Assembly (NCBI GenBank): GCA_030685065.1
Contig: JAUXQH010000059.1
Coordinates: 1 to 64,000 of the forward strand
Direction of reading: 5' to 3'
Length of the DNA: 64,000 nt
Origin: Pseudomonadota bacterium
GTDB taxonomy: Bacteria > Myxococcota_A > UBA796 > SXON01
Shown here: one piece after another, positions 26,122-34,261 of the stretch
How the letters are laid out: the number at the start of each line of letters is the position of its first letter
Position numbering within the stretch: position 1 is the first letter of the stretch
Notes under the pieces: model-generated
What the model was told of the DNA's origin: nothing
Database searches by the model: none
The model's input: the letters and a program-made list of their open reading frames with translations, nothing else
Translations under genes and position numbers: made by a program

Positions 26122-27224
26122 TCGACCCCCACCCATCCCTGCAACACCCCGGCCTGGTCGCCCGTGATCGCATCCTGGCGCTCGCAAGACCCGGCGCTCG
26201 CGCTCGTGCACACCGGGTAGGGGAACATGAGGTTCGACCCGAGGTCCCGCTCACACGAGCCGATCGCGGAACAGTCCTCGGTGTCCGAGAGCGCATCCCA
26301 GTACTCGAACCCGTCCTCGACCGGATGAAACAGGCCGAGGTAGTGCCCCACCTCGTGCGCCATCGTCTCGCCGAACAGCAGGACGTCGGCCTCCTGGAAC
26401 TCGCCGTCCGCGCCCGCGTTCGCGAGCCACGACACGAACACTGCGGCATGGTCCGCGGCCGCGTAGGGACCGGGGATGCCGCCGGCCTCGCCGTAGAGCC
26501 ACCGGTCGTCGGCGATGCGCTCACCGACGATCAGGAGGGCGGTGCGCTGGTCACTGTCCTCGTGGAACGCCGAGATTGCCTCGAGCCCCTCGTAGGTGTC
26601 CGGAAGCTGGGCATCGACCGCGATGTCCGCGTAGGACGGCTCCAACGTGATCCCGACGGCCGCATACAGCTCCACCCAGTAGTCCACCGCGTCCTCGACG
26701 CCCTCGACCACGCCGTCCTCGTCCCGCACGCCCTCGGCGTAGGCGATGACGGCCCGGAGTACGCGCTCGTCCGCGGGCACCGTGCGTGTGAGCACCTCGA
26801 CCTGCACGTTCTCGCCGCCGGAGTAGTACCCCTGCGCGTCGAGGGTGGAGATCACGACCTCGTAGGTCCCCTCCTCCAACGGGCCGTCCTCCTCGCGGAC
26901 AGGCCAGTTCAAGGTCGTGGCGAACTCGGTGGGGAAAAAGCTCTCCGTCAGGGAGAAGCTCGAGTCGTACCAGTCCTCCCAGTCGAGGATCAGCTCCTCC
27001 TCGGGGTCGTAGAGGTACTCGGTCGACAGCATGCCTCGGTTGCGCTTGACGATGATCTGGAAGGCGGCCGCGCCGTCCTTCACCTCGACCGGAATGGTCA
27101 GGTAGCCGTCTCGGTCCGAGGTGTCTTCGTACGTGGTCGAGCTGACGACGTCCGGGCGCGTGCCCGGCTTGTCGGCGTCCTCGCCGTCCGGTCGGACACA
27201 GGCGAGGAGCAACGGAAACATCAT
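26118..27224 (-). CDS. Zinc metalloprotease lipoprotein (HExxHxxGxxH)
   Basis: The 368-residue predicted lipoprotein starts MMFPLLLAC, a lipobox. The catalytic zinc motif HEVGHYLGLFH lies at about residues 290-300, with a Met-turn-like LGSNLMFPYP about 35 residues later. This matches the metzincin pattern, closest in style to M43/pappalysin-type enzymes. The first 150 residues are a beta-rich region probably for surface attachment. Paired cysteines near the active site suggest an oxidising extracytoplasmic location. It overlaps the neighbours at both ends. The substrate is unknown. Confidence 0.75.
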   Translation of the reverse strand: MMFPLLLACVRPDGEDADKPGTRPDVVSSTTYEDTSDRDGYLTIPVEVKDGAAAFQIIVKRNRGMLSTEYLYDPEEELILDWEDWYDSSFSLTESFFPTEFATTLNWPVREEDGPLEEGTYEVVISTLDAQGYYSGGENVQVEVLTRTVPADERVLRAVIAYAEGVRDEDGVVEGVEDAVDYWVELYAAVGITLEPSYADIAVDAQLPDTYEGLEAISAFHEDSDQRTALLIVGERIADDRWLYGEAGGIPGPYAAADHAAVFVSWLANAGADGEFQEADVLLFGETMAHEVGHYLGLFHPVEDGFEYWDALSDTEDCSAIGSCERDLGSNLMFPYPVCTSASAGSCERQDAITGDQAGVLQGWVGVE

Positions 27225-27943
27225 TTGAGGATCTCCACCTGGGCCGGGAGGGCCGGGTCATTCTTCACACCGCCGCGCAGGTGGCCGCCCTCGAGCGTCA
27301 CGGTCGGCGCACGGGTGGTCGTGCCTCGGACGTCGAGCACGCCGTCCACCTTCACGCCCTCCATCGATACCTTGGCCCCCTCGCGCGCCGCCACGTCGCC
27401 GCCGAGATGCCCTCCGGTCACGAAAACCTCGGCCACGCCGGTGACGAAGAGGTCACTTCCGATGGATGCGTGGTTGCGACGGAACGTACCGCCCTCGACC
27501 CGTAGGGTGCCGCGGTTGGCGTATACGCCGCCGCCCCCGCCCTTTCCCCCGCCGAGGGCCCGTGCGGTGTTGTCCTCGACGATGCAATTCGCCAGCACGA
27601 CCTCGGAGTAGGCGGTCAACGAGACGCCGCCGCCGGCCTCCGCGCTGCCGCCTCGCAGGGTCAGGGCCTCGATGCGGACGACGAGATCGTCCCCGTCCAC
27701 CGCCACGACGCTGCCGCCGCCCTTCGCGTCGAGCACCGCGCCCGCCTCGCCGCGCAAGGTGACGCTCACCGTCGGGGCGAGGGGGCCGGCGTGCACCCCG
27801 GGCCCGAGGCACACGATCCCACCGGCCGCCAGCGCCTCGGCCAGCGGCTGGCCTGCCTCGACACGGGCCGTACACACCGCCATTGGCGCCTCCACGGGTA
27901 GATCAACCGGTAGACCCACGGGCAAATCCACGTTTGAATCCAA
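27221..27943 (-). CDS. Right-handed beta-helix (pectate-lyase-like fold) protein
   Basis: 240 residues from a TTG at 27943, preceded by AGGGA at a suitable distance and 3 bases after the calpain gene's stop; an ATG at 27883 is an alternative. Gly-rich repeats (LTLRGGSAEAGGGVSL, CIVEDNTARALGGG, FRRNHASIGSDL) are typical coils of a parallel beta-helix, as in pectate-lyase-like or Pmp-like surface proteins. No signal peptide is visible at either start, which is odd for this fold. Catalytic residues are not identifiable. Confidence 0.6.
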   Translation of the reverse strand: MDSNVDLPVGLPVDLPVEAPMAVCTARVEAGQPLAEALAAGGIVCLGPGVHAGPLAPTVSVTLRGEAGAVLDAKGGGSVVAVDGDDLVVRIEALTLRGGSAEAGGGVSLTAYSEVVLANCIVEDNTARALGGGKGGGGGVYANRGTLRVEGGTFRRNHASIGSDLFVTGVAEVFVTGGHLGGDVAAREGAKVSMEGVKVDGVLDVRGTTTRAPTVTLEGGHLRGGVKNDPALPAQVEILK

Positions 27944-27946
27944 GCG

Positions 27947-29482
27947 CTATCCCTGGGTCTTCGTGGACGGCGGGGTGTTGGTCGTCAGGCTGTCGAAGTG
28001 GGCCAGGAACTCGCCCGGCGTGATCGGCTTCGGCTGGTAGGTACCCCAGGGGTTGTAGAACTGGAGCTCCTTTCCGACCACGCCCTCGAATGCGTAGGCG
28101 TGGTTGCCGATGATGGTCTTCGCCACGTCGAGCACGCCCTCGTAGTCGAACGCCACCTCGAGGTCGGCCGCCGCCGCCGGGCCCTTGTCCTTCGCGAAGG
28201 AGAGTTCGAGCTGGTCCTTGGAGTCGCCCTTGTAGTTGACGACGCCGCTCTTGAGCCCGGTCCCCGACAGCTTGCCGGTCTTGTCGCCGTGGCTGCCGCT
28301 GTCGTGGATGTCCCCGGCCTTGCCCTTGGTGTCGGTGATCGCGATGGAGCCGGGATGGATCTCGTTCCACCGGTGGGTGTGGGTCAGCGCGCCGGTGAAC
28401 GGACCGTTGCCGCTGCCGCTGAAGGGCTTCTGCACCGCCGACTTTCCCGAGTCCTTCACGCCCGCGTAGATGGCCTGGCCGTCCTTCTGCGCCTGGGTGA
28501 AGAACGGGATGACCTCGTCCTCCTTCATGCTCGAGGGCCGCTTGTTCTTCGAGCGCACGCCGGTGATCTCGGCCATGGCCTCCTCGCCCGTGCCGCCCTC
28601 GCCGATAACGTCGTAGCCGCCCTTCCACTTGGCGTAGGCCTTCTCGATGATGGCGGACCACATCACCCCGCCCTCATCCCCGGCGTAGCTGGGGTCCTTG
28701 CGGTTGGCCTTCTCGGTGGGGAGGTAGGCGTCGACCTCGATGTACACCGGCTTGGCGGCCCCGCGGCCCTGCTCCTCGTAGAAGCGTACCGTGTAGGTAC
28801 CCTTCTTCTTGTCGTACTTGACCATGTCCTTGATCGCGCCAGGTGAGGCGTTGGCGACGGCGGCCATCGACGCGATGAGGAAGCAGTCGCCCGCGGCCCC
28901 TTGGGCGGTGTCCTTGCCCTTCGGGTTCACTGGGGAGTGGTCGCCCTCGACCTTGCTGTAGACGAACTCGTCCGCCAGCTTGGTGTCGTCCTCGTCGCGA
29001 GTGAGAGAGGGTTGGTCCGAGAAGATCGCGCCGTCCACCCAGCCCTCGACGTTCTTCTCCCCGTCGCGCACCTTCACCTTGATCCGGCTGCCGCTCACCA
29101 GGAGGATGGTGGCCTGCGAACCATCCGCCACCTCGGCTGCGCTGCGGCCCTTGCCGTCGGAGCTGCGCGAGAGCTTGACCGTGGCTTCGGTCCCGATGAG
29201 CGCGCCGGTCTGGCCCTTGCCGAGCTTCGTCGGCCGTGAGGGCTGCTGCGCGCCCGCCTCCTGCAGCTCCTCCCCGTCGGGGAAGCTCGCGCTCGTCGCG
29301 CCCGCGTCCTCGGCGACCGCGGGGCCGGTCGTCCGCTCCTGGACTGCGGCGTTGCCGAGCCGCGCCTGCCGGCTGGAGGCCCCCCCGCCAGACATGCCGC
29401 CCCCGGAGGGTGCGTCGCCGCCCTTTCGGCGTCGAACCGGGGACTGAAGCTGTCGCTGGAGCATGCGCCCTCCCGACGCCAT
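27947..29482 (-). CDS. Calpain-family (C2) cysteine protease with possible eCIS-type N-terminus
   Basis: The 511-residue protein has the calpain triad: Cys200 in QGAAGDCFLIASM, His461 in IGNHAYAF and Asn477 in FYNPWG; EKAYAKWKGGYDVIG is the usual calpain helix. Residues about 95-155 look like an SH3-type beta barrel (VSGSRIKVKVRDGEKNVEGWV). There is no signal peptide. Instead the N-terminus has QRQLQSPVRR and SRQARLGNAAVQE, resembling the LGNxAVQ motif found in DUF4157/eCIS-associated proteins. It could be a toxin or effector carried by a contractile injection system; no such system is in the window. First gene of the run down to 25675. Confidence 0.7.
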   Translation of the reverse strand: MASGGRMLQRQLQSPVRRRKGGDAPSGGGMSGGGASSRQARLGNAAVQERTTGPAVAEDAGATSASFPDGEELQEAGAQQPSRPTKLGKGQTGALIGTEATVKLSRSSDGKGRSAAEVADGSQATILLVSGSRIKVKVRDGEKNVEGWVDGAIFSDQPSLTRDEDDTKLADEFVYSKVEGDHSPVNPKGKDTAQGAAGDCFLIASMAAVANASPGAIKDMVKYDKKKGTYTVRFYEEQGRGAAKPVYIEVDAYLPTEKANRKDPSYAGDEGGVMWSAIIEKAYAKWKGGYDVIGEGGTGEEAMAEITGVRSKNKRPSSMKEDEVIPFFTQAQKDGQAIYAGVKDSGKSAVQKPFSGSGNGPFTGALTHTHRWNEIHPGSIAITDTKGKAGDIHDSGSHGDKTGKLSGTGLKSGVVNYKGDSKDQLELSFAKDKGPAAAADLEVAFDYEGVLDVAKTIIGNHAYAFEGVVGKELQFYNPWGTYQPKPITPGEFLAHFDSLTTNTPPSTKTQG

Positions 29483-29708
29483 GGTAGCGGAAGGGCTCGG
29501 CCGATGCCAGCGAGAGGACAGAGCGGCGGGCGCGATCGTGCGCTACGCTCTGCACGGCCTCGTCTGCTCTGGACCCGAAGCCCGGGCTCGAGCTAGCCGA
29601 GTTTCCAGGGTTTTCCGGCGAGAAATCGGGTCGTCGGCCGCCATGGCCCTTGACCTGCCAACACCCATCATGCTCTTCTGTTAGAACCCCCTTCCTTTTG
29701 GCTGACCC

Positions 29709-30818
29709 GTGAAGCTCGTCCTGCGCCTCGCCTCCACCGCCATCGTCGCCGCCGGCGCGGTGCTGACCCTCCACGTCGCGACGCCGTCCCTCCAGGCGTC
29801 GGTGCCGCCGGTGGGCCCGCTCGTCGGCGCCAGGGCGAGCGGCTCGATCGGCGACGCGATGAGCGGCTCGTTGAGCGGAGCGTTCGGCACCCCTGAGGCG
29901 CCGCCGGCTCCGACCGCCGCGCGGGTTGCCACCGAGGTGGCTTCGGGCCTTGGCTCCAGCCTGATCGCCGGCGATGTCGACACCGCCTGGCACCGCCCCA
30001 CGTGGTTCCCCGCCGTCAACGACCTCGACACGGTGGCCCTGATGAACGGCCCCGTGGTGGGTGGCCCCGCCCCGTCGCTGCGGTCGCGCTCGGTGTTCGT
30101 CTACGACGTCGACGCGGGCCTGCCCCTCATCGACAAGAACGCCGACGTGGTGCGGCCGGTCGCGTCGCTCACCAAGATGGTCTCGTCGCTCGCGCTCATG
30201 TCGGCCGAGCCCGACCTCGATCTCGAGCTCTGTGTCACCGCGGCGCAGTACCCCACGCGCTCCGGCGCGCGGAGCCGCCTCTCCACCGGCGATTGCCTCG
30301 GCGGTTGGGACGTCCTCGGCGCGGCCCTCGTCGCGTCCGACAATCGCGCGGCGTACGCGCTGGCCACGGTCTCCGGCCTCGACATGGACGCCTTCGTCGC
30401 CCGCATGGACGACGTGAGCGCCGACCTCGGAATGGACCGCTCCTCCTGGTCCGACCCCTCCGGCCTGGAGGACGAGAACCTCTCCACCGCCCGCGACATG
30501 GCCCGCGCCACGGTGGCCGTCGCGTCTCACCCGGTGCTTTCCGCCATCGCGACCGCGCCGTTCTGGGATCTGTACCGCTCCAACAAGCAGGCGCCGCGTC
30601 GCCTGTTCACGACGGATCGCCTGTCGGGCCGCACCGACCTCGACGTGCTCGCCGCGAAGACCGGCTACACCGACACCGCGCGGTACTGCTTCACGACGAT
30701 GGTGCAGACCGCGAACGGCCGCCGTCTCGTCATCACGCTGCTCGGCGCCGAAGGCAAGCTGTCCCGCTGGGCCGACGTCGACCGCATCCTGCGCTGGGCC
30801 GACTCCGGCGCATCGTAG
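29709..30818 (+). CDS. D-alanyl-D-alanine carboxypeptidase-like serine peptidase (S11)
   Basis: 369 residues from a GTG at 29709 with a hydrophobic signal or anchor (VLRLASTAIVAAGAVLTLHV). All three penicillin-binding motifs are present: SLTK (S153-K156), SDN (210-212) and KTG in AAKTGYTDTARYC. It would trim peptidoglycan stem peptides in the periplasm. The region between signal and catalytic domain (25-120) is low-complexity linker. It is followed 4 bases later by the COG0523 GTPase. A 226-base divergent gap precedes it; I found no well-spaced promoter there. Confidence 0.8.
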   Translation: MKLVLRLASTAIVAAGAVLTLHVATPSLQASVPPVGPLVGARASGSIGDAMSGSLSGAFGTPEAPPAPTAARVATEVASGLGSSLIAGDVDTAWHRPTWFPAVNDLDTVALMNGPVVGGPAPSLRSRSVFVYDVDAGLPLIDKNADVVRPVASLTKMVSSLALMSAEPDLDLELCVTAAQYPTRSGARSRLSTGDCLGGWDVLGAALVASDNRAAYALATVSGLDMDAFVARMDDVSADLGMDRSSWSDPSGLEDENLSTARDMARATVAVASHPVLSAIATAPFWDLYRSNKQAPRRLFTTDRLSGRTDLDVLAAKTGYTDTARYCFTTMVQTANGRRLVITLLGAEGKLSRWADVDRILRWADSGAS

Positions 30819-30822
30819 ACCG

Positions 30823-32160
30823 ATGCCCACCCCCGTCCACATCATCGCGGGCTTCCTCGGCGCCGGAAAGACCACGACGATCCGGGCCTGGATGGCCGCC
30901 AACCAGGGGCGGGAGCGCGCCGCGATCATCGTCAACGACTTCGGCGAAGCGGGCGTCGACGCCGCGCTCGTGTCGGAGGGCTCGGACGTCTCGGTCACCA
31001 ACATCCCGGGCGGATGCATCTGCTGCACGGCGCCCGCGGGCCTCGCGCGTGCGGTCGCCGCGGTGCTGGACGAGGTGCGGCCGGACCGGCTGTTCATCGA
31101 GCCGTCCGGCCTCGCCCGCCCACAGGACGTCGTCGACATGTTGACCCGCGGCGACCTGAAGGACCGCGTGGCGCTCGGCCCCACCCTCGTGATCGTCGAC
31201 CCGTCGTTGGCCTCCGCCCACCTCGTCGACACGCGTCTGGTCGACACGCAGCTCGAGGCGGCCGACGTGGTGGTCCTCAACCGCGTCGATCTCGCGCCGC
31301 CCGACGTGCTCGCGTCCTTCCGCGCGCGCATCGCGACGCTCTGGCCCGGCCCCGCGCGCGTGCTCGAGACCAGCTGGGGCGTCCTGCCGGCCGACGCCCT
31401 CGCCTGGCCCGCCGCCGTGCCCTCCGAGGGGGCTCCACCCGCGCTCCGCTACTCCGCCCTACCGGGTGGGCCCTCGACCGAGGGCTTCCGCGCGCGCTCG
31501 TGGCAGTTCCCGCCCGAGGTGACGGTGAGCTGGGACAAGCTGCGCGCCGTCTTGACCTCGACCGCGGACATCGTCCGCTTCAAGGGGATCTTCCACGGCG
31601 GAGACACCGGCTGGTTCCGCGTCGACGTGGCGGGCGGGCGGCTCGCCATCGACGGCACCGCATGGCGCCGGGACAGCCGCGCGGACCTCATCGTCGGCCC
31701 GCTCGCGGATCTGGACGCGTTCGCTGTCGCGCTCTTGGCGTGCATCGTCGAGACGCCCGAGGCGCCCGCCGCGCCCGGCGTCACGCTCGTCGATCTCGCC
31801 GGCGTGGAGCGTCACCTGTCTCGCGACGCGCTCCTCGCCCTCCCCGGGCAGGTGCCCGACGTGAGCGCCGTGGTCGCCGGCCGCGTCGGCTCCGGCGTCC
31901 TCCTCCAGGAGGTGCTGGCCCTCGCCGCCCCGCCCGCGGACGCCCGCTTTGTCGCCCTCGCGCTCGACGGCATGGCCAGCCCGCCCGTTCCGGTCTCGGG
32001 CGTCGGCGGTACGCTGCTCGTCCATTCCCTCGGCGACGCGCCGCTGCCCGAGAACCAGGGCGGGCCGTTCCGCATCCTGGTCCCGACCGGGCAGGCCCCG
32101 AGCAGCTGCGCGAACGTCAAGGGGGTCGCGAGGCTCCGGCTGCTGCCCGGCTCGTCGTAG
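30823..32160 (+). CDS. COG0523 (CobW-type) GTPase fused to a sulfite-oxidase-like molybdopterin domain
   Basis: The 445-residue protein begins with a CobW/COG0523 metallochaperone GTPase: Walker A GFLGAGKTT (10-18), the metal-binding GGCICC motif (C65, C67, C68), and NRVD (153-156). A CobW C-terminal-like domain follows (to about 305). Residues about 310-445 do not belong to this family: TLVDLAGVERHLSRDALLALPG ... APLPENQGGPFRILVP ... CANVKGVARLRLLPG matches the oxidoreductase molybdopterin-binding fold. No cofactor cysteine of sulfite oxidase is evident at the usual place. The fusion hints at a metal insertion role tied to a molybdoenzyme; it lies 12 kb from the molybdenum-containing Hcr enzyme. 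Confidence 0.75.
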   Translation: MPTPVHIIAGFLGAGKTTTIRAWMAANQGRERAAIIVNDFGEAGVDAALVSEGSDVSVTNIPGGCICCTAPAGLARAVAAVLDEVRPDRLFIEPSGLARPQDVVDMLTRGDLKDRVALGPTLVIVDPSLASAHLVDTRLVDTQLEAADVVVLNRVDLAPPDVLASFRARIATLWPGPARVLETSWGVLPADALAWPAAVPSEGAPPALRYSALPGGPSTEGFRARSWQFPPEVTVSWDKLRAVLTSTADIVRFKGIFHGGDTGWFRVDVAGGRLAIDGTAWRRDSRADLIVGPLADLDAFAVALLACIVETPEAPAAPGVTLVDLAGVERHLSRDALLALPGQVPDVSAVVAGRVGSGVLLQEVLALAAPPADARFVALALDGMASPPVPVSGVGGTLLVHSLGDAPLPENQGGPFRILVPTGQAPSSCANVKGVARLRLLPGSS

Positions 32161-32162
32161 GC

Positions 32163-32666
32163 CTACTCCAGGCCGATCAGCTCGACGTCGAAGATCAACG
32201 TCGCGTCCGGCGGGATGACCCCGCCCGCCCCGCGCGCCCCGTAGCCGAGGGAAGGCGGGATCTCGAACTGCCGCTTCTCGCCCACCTTCATCGCCGCCAC
32301 GCCCTCGTCCCACCCGGGGATGACGCCGCCGGTGCCGACGGCGAACGTGAACGGGCGGCCGCGGTCGAGGCTGGAGTCGAACTTGGTGCCGTCCGCGAGC
32401 CACCCGGTGTAGTGCACCAGCACGGTCTGGCCGACGGTCGGAGACGCGCCCGTGCCCGCCTTGAGCACCCAGGACTTGAGGCCGGTGGGGGAGGTGACGG
32501 GCTCGATGCCCGCGACCGAGCTCGGCTTCGAGTTGTCCACCCGCTCCGCCTTCGCGGGGTGCGCCGCGGTCTTGGCGTCGGACGCGCCTCCGGACGGGGG
32601 GCTCTGCGGCTCGGTCGAGCAGGCGAGGAGAAGGAGGAGGGAGGCGAGGGAAGCGTTACGAACCAT
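32163..32666 (-). CDS. FKBP-type peptidyl-prolyl isomerase lipoprotein
   Basis: 167 residues with lipobox LLLLLACS, a disordered 35-residue linker and one FKBP domain (VLVHYTGWLADGTKFDSS, GGVIPGWDEGVAAM, IPPSLGYGARG, LIFDVELIGL). All usual core and active-site positions are present (Y, F, D, W, I, Y, F). It would assist folding of exported proteins in the periplasm. It is convergent with the GTPase gene, 2 bases apart. Confidence 0.9.
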   Translation of the reverse strand: MVRNASLASLLLLLACSTEPQSPPSGGASDAKTAAHPAKAERVDNSKPSSVAGIEPVTSPTGLKSWVLKAGTGASPTVGQTVLVHYTGWLADGTKFDSSLDRGRPFTFAVGTGGVIPGWDEGVAAMKVGEKRQFEIPPSLGYGARGAGGVIPPDATLIFDVELIGLE

Positions 32667-32725
32667 GGTCGCCGGCTATCCGTCGCGCGGGGGCCGGGCC
32701 ACCGGGGTACGTTCCGGAGCCGGAG

Positions 32726-34261
32726 GTGTGGATGGCGCTCGAGCGGATGGATGTCCTCGGCTGGAGAAACGTCGCGCTCGGGGTGTGGCTCGACCTGACC
32801 ACCACCGGGCTGAGCCCCGCCGATCTCGCGGGGGCAGAGGCCGACTTCGTCCTCCCGTTCCGCGCCATGGCCGATCTGGAGGCCGGCTCCATCGCCAACC
32901 CGGACGAGCAGCGGCGCGTCGGTCATTATTGGCTTCGTACGCCCGAAATCGCGCCCGATGGGCTGGCCGCCGTCATCGACGCGGCGCGGGAGGCGGCGCG
33001 GGCGGTCGCCTCGGCAGTGCACCAGGTGTCCGAGCTCCGCACGGTCCTCGTGCTCGGTATCGGCGGCTCGGCCCTCGGCCCCCAGTTCGTCGCCGACGCG
33101 CTGGCCGAGCCCGACGATCGCATGCGGGTGGTGTTCCTCGACAACACCGATCCCGACGGCTTCTCCCGGGTGCTCGGCCCGCTCGACCTGGAAGAGACCC
33201 TCGTGGTCTGCATCTCCAAGAGCGGCGGCACCGCGGAGACACGCAACGCCCTGCTCGAGACCCAGGCGGCCTATGCGCGCGCCGAGATCCCCTTCGAGGC
33301 CCACGCCATCGCGATCACGGGGGAGGGGAGCGCGCTCTGGAAGGCCGCGGAGGGTTGGCGCGCGCGGCTGCCGATGTGGGACTGGGTGGGCGGCCGCACC
33401 AGCCTCGCGAGCGCCGTGGGCCTCCTGCCGATGTGGCTCCAGGGCATCGACGCGGACGCGTTCCTCGCGGGCGCCGCCGCGATGGACGAGGTCACCCGCA
33501 TCCCGCACGTCTCCCGCAACCCGGCCGCGCTCCTCGCGCTCGCCTGGCACCACCTCGGTCAGGGGCGGGGCGCGCGAGACATGGTGATGCTGCCGTATCG
33601 GGACCGGCTCGTCCTGCTCTCGCGCTACCTCCAGCAGCTGGTGATGGAGTCTCTCGGGAAGGAGAAGGACCTGGCGGGGCGGATCGTCCACCAGGGCCTC
33701 ACGGTGTACGGAAACAAGGGTTCGACCGACCAGCACGCCTACGTCCAGCAGCTGCGGGAGGGGCCGGACGACTACTTCGCCACCTTCATCGGCGTGCTCG
33801 ATGACGGCTACCACGGTGGAGTCGAGGTTGATCCCGGGCTCGACGCCGGAGATTACCTCCAGGGTTTTTTCCTCGGCACCCGCAAGGCGCTGTCCGAGGG
33901 CGGCCACCCCTCGCTCACCATCCTGCTCTCGCAGCTCGACGCGTACCGCGTGGGCGCGCTGGTGGCGCTGTACGAGCGCGCGGTCGGCCTCTACGCGTTC
34001 CGCATCAACGTGAACGCCTACAATCAGCCCGGCGTCGAAGCGGGCAAGAAGGCCGCGGCCGAGGTGATCGCGTTCAAGCCTCGCCTGCTCGCCGCGTTGG
34101 ATGACACACCCGCTACCGTCGCCGTCCTCGCCGAGCGCGCGGGCGTGTCCGACCAGTCCGTGGCCTGGTTCCTGTTGATGCGTCTCGGCGCGAACGGCGG
34201 GGTGCGGTACTTCCCCGGGGCCGGCCCCTGGACAGACCGCTTCGCCGCCGCGCCCGAGTGA
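32726..34261 (+). CDS. pgi: Glucose-6-phosphate isomerase
   Basis: The 511-residue enzyme interconverts glucose-6-phosphate and fructose-6-phosphate in the cytoplasm. Signatures include GIGGSALGPQFV, the phosphate-binding SKSGGTAETRNALLE, DWVGGRTSLAS and the C-terminal INVNAYNQPGVEAGKKAA. A GTG at 32726 follows a GGAG site; an ATG two codons later is an alternative start. Its stop overlaps the start of the following lipoprotein gene by four bases (GTGA), so the two are coupled. Confidence 0.92.
   Translation: MWMALERMDVLGWRNVALGVWLDLTTTGLSPADLAGAEADFVLPFRAMADLEAGSIANPDEQRRVGHYWLRTPEIAPDGLAAVIDAAREAARAVASAVHQVSELRTVLVLGIGGSALGPQFVADALAEPDDRMRVVFLDNTDPDGFSRVLGPLDLEETLVVCISKSGGTAETRNALLETQAAYARAEIPFEAHAIAITGEGSALWKAAEGWRARLPMWDWVGGRTSLASAVGLLPMWLQGIDADAFLAGAAAMDEVTRIPHVSRNPAALLALAWHHLGQGRGARDMVMLPYRDRLVLLSRYLQQLVMESLGKEKDLAGRIVHQGLTVYGNKGSTDQHAYVQQLREGPDDYFATFIGVLDDGYHGGVEVDPGLDAGDYLQGFFLGTRKALSEGGHPSLTILLSQLDAYRVGALVALYERAVGLYAFRINVNAYNQPGVEAGKKAAAEVIAFKPRLLAALDDTPATVAVLAERAGVSDQSVAWFLLMRLGANGGVRYFPGAGPWTDRFAAAPE

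Noticed and set aside
29650-29690. TTGACC ... TTAGAA as a promoter for the S11 carboxypeptidase
   Set aside because: The spacer is 25 bases, too long for a sigma70 promoter.
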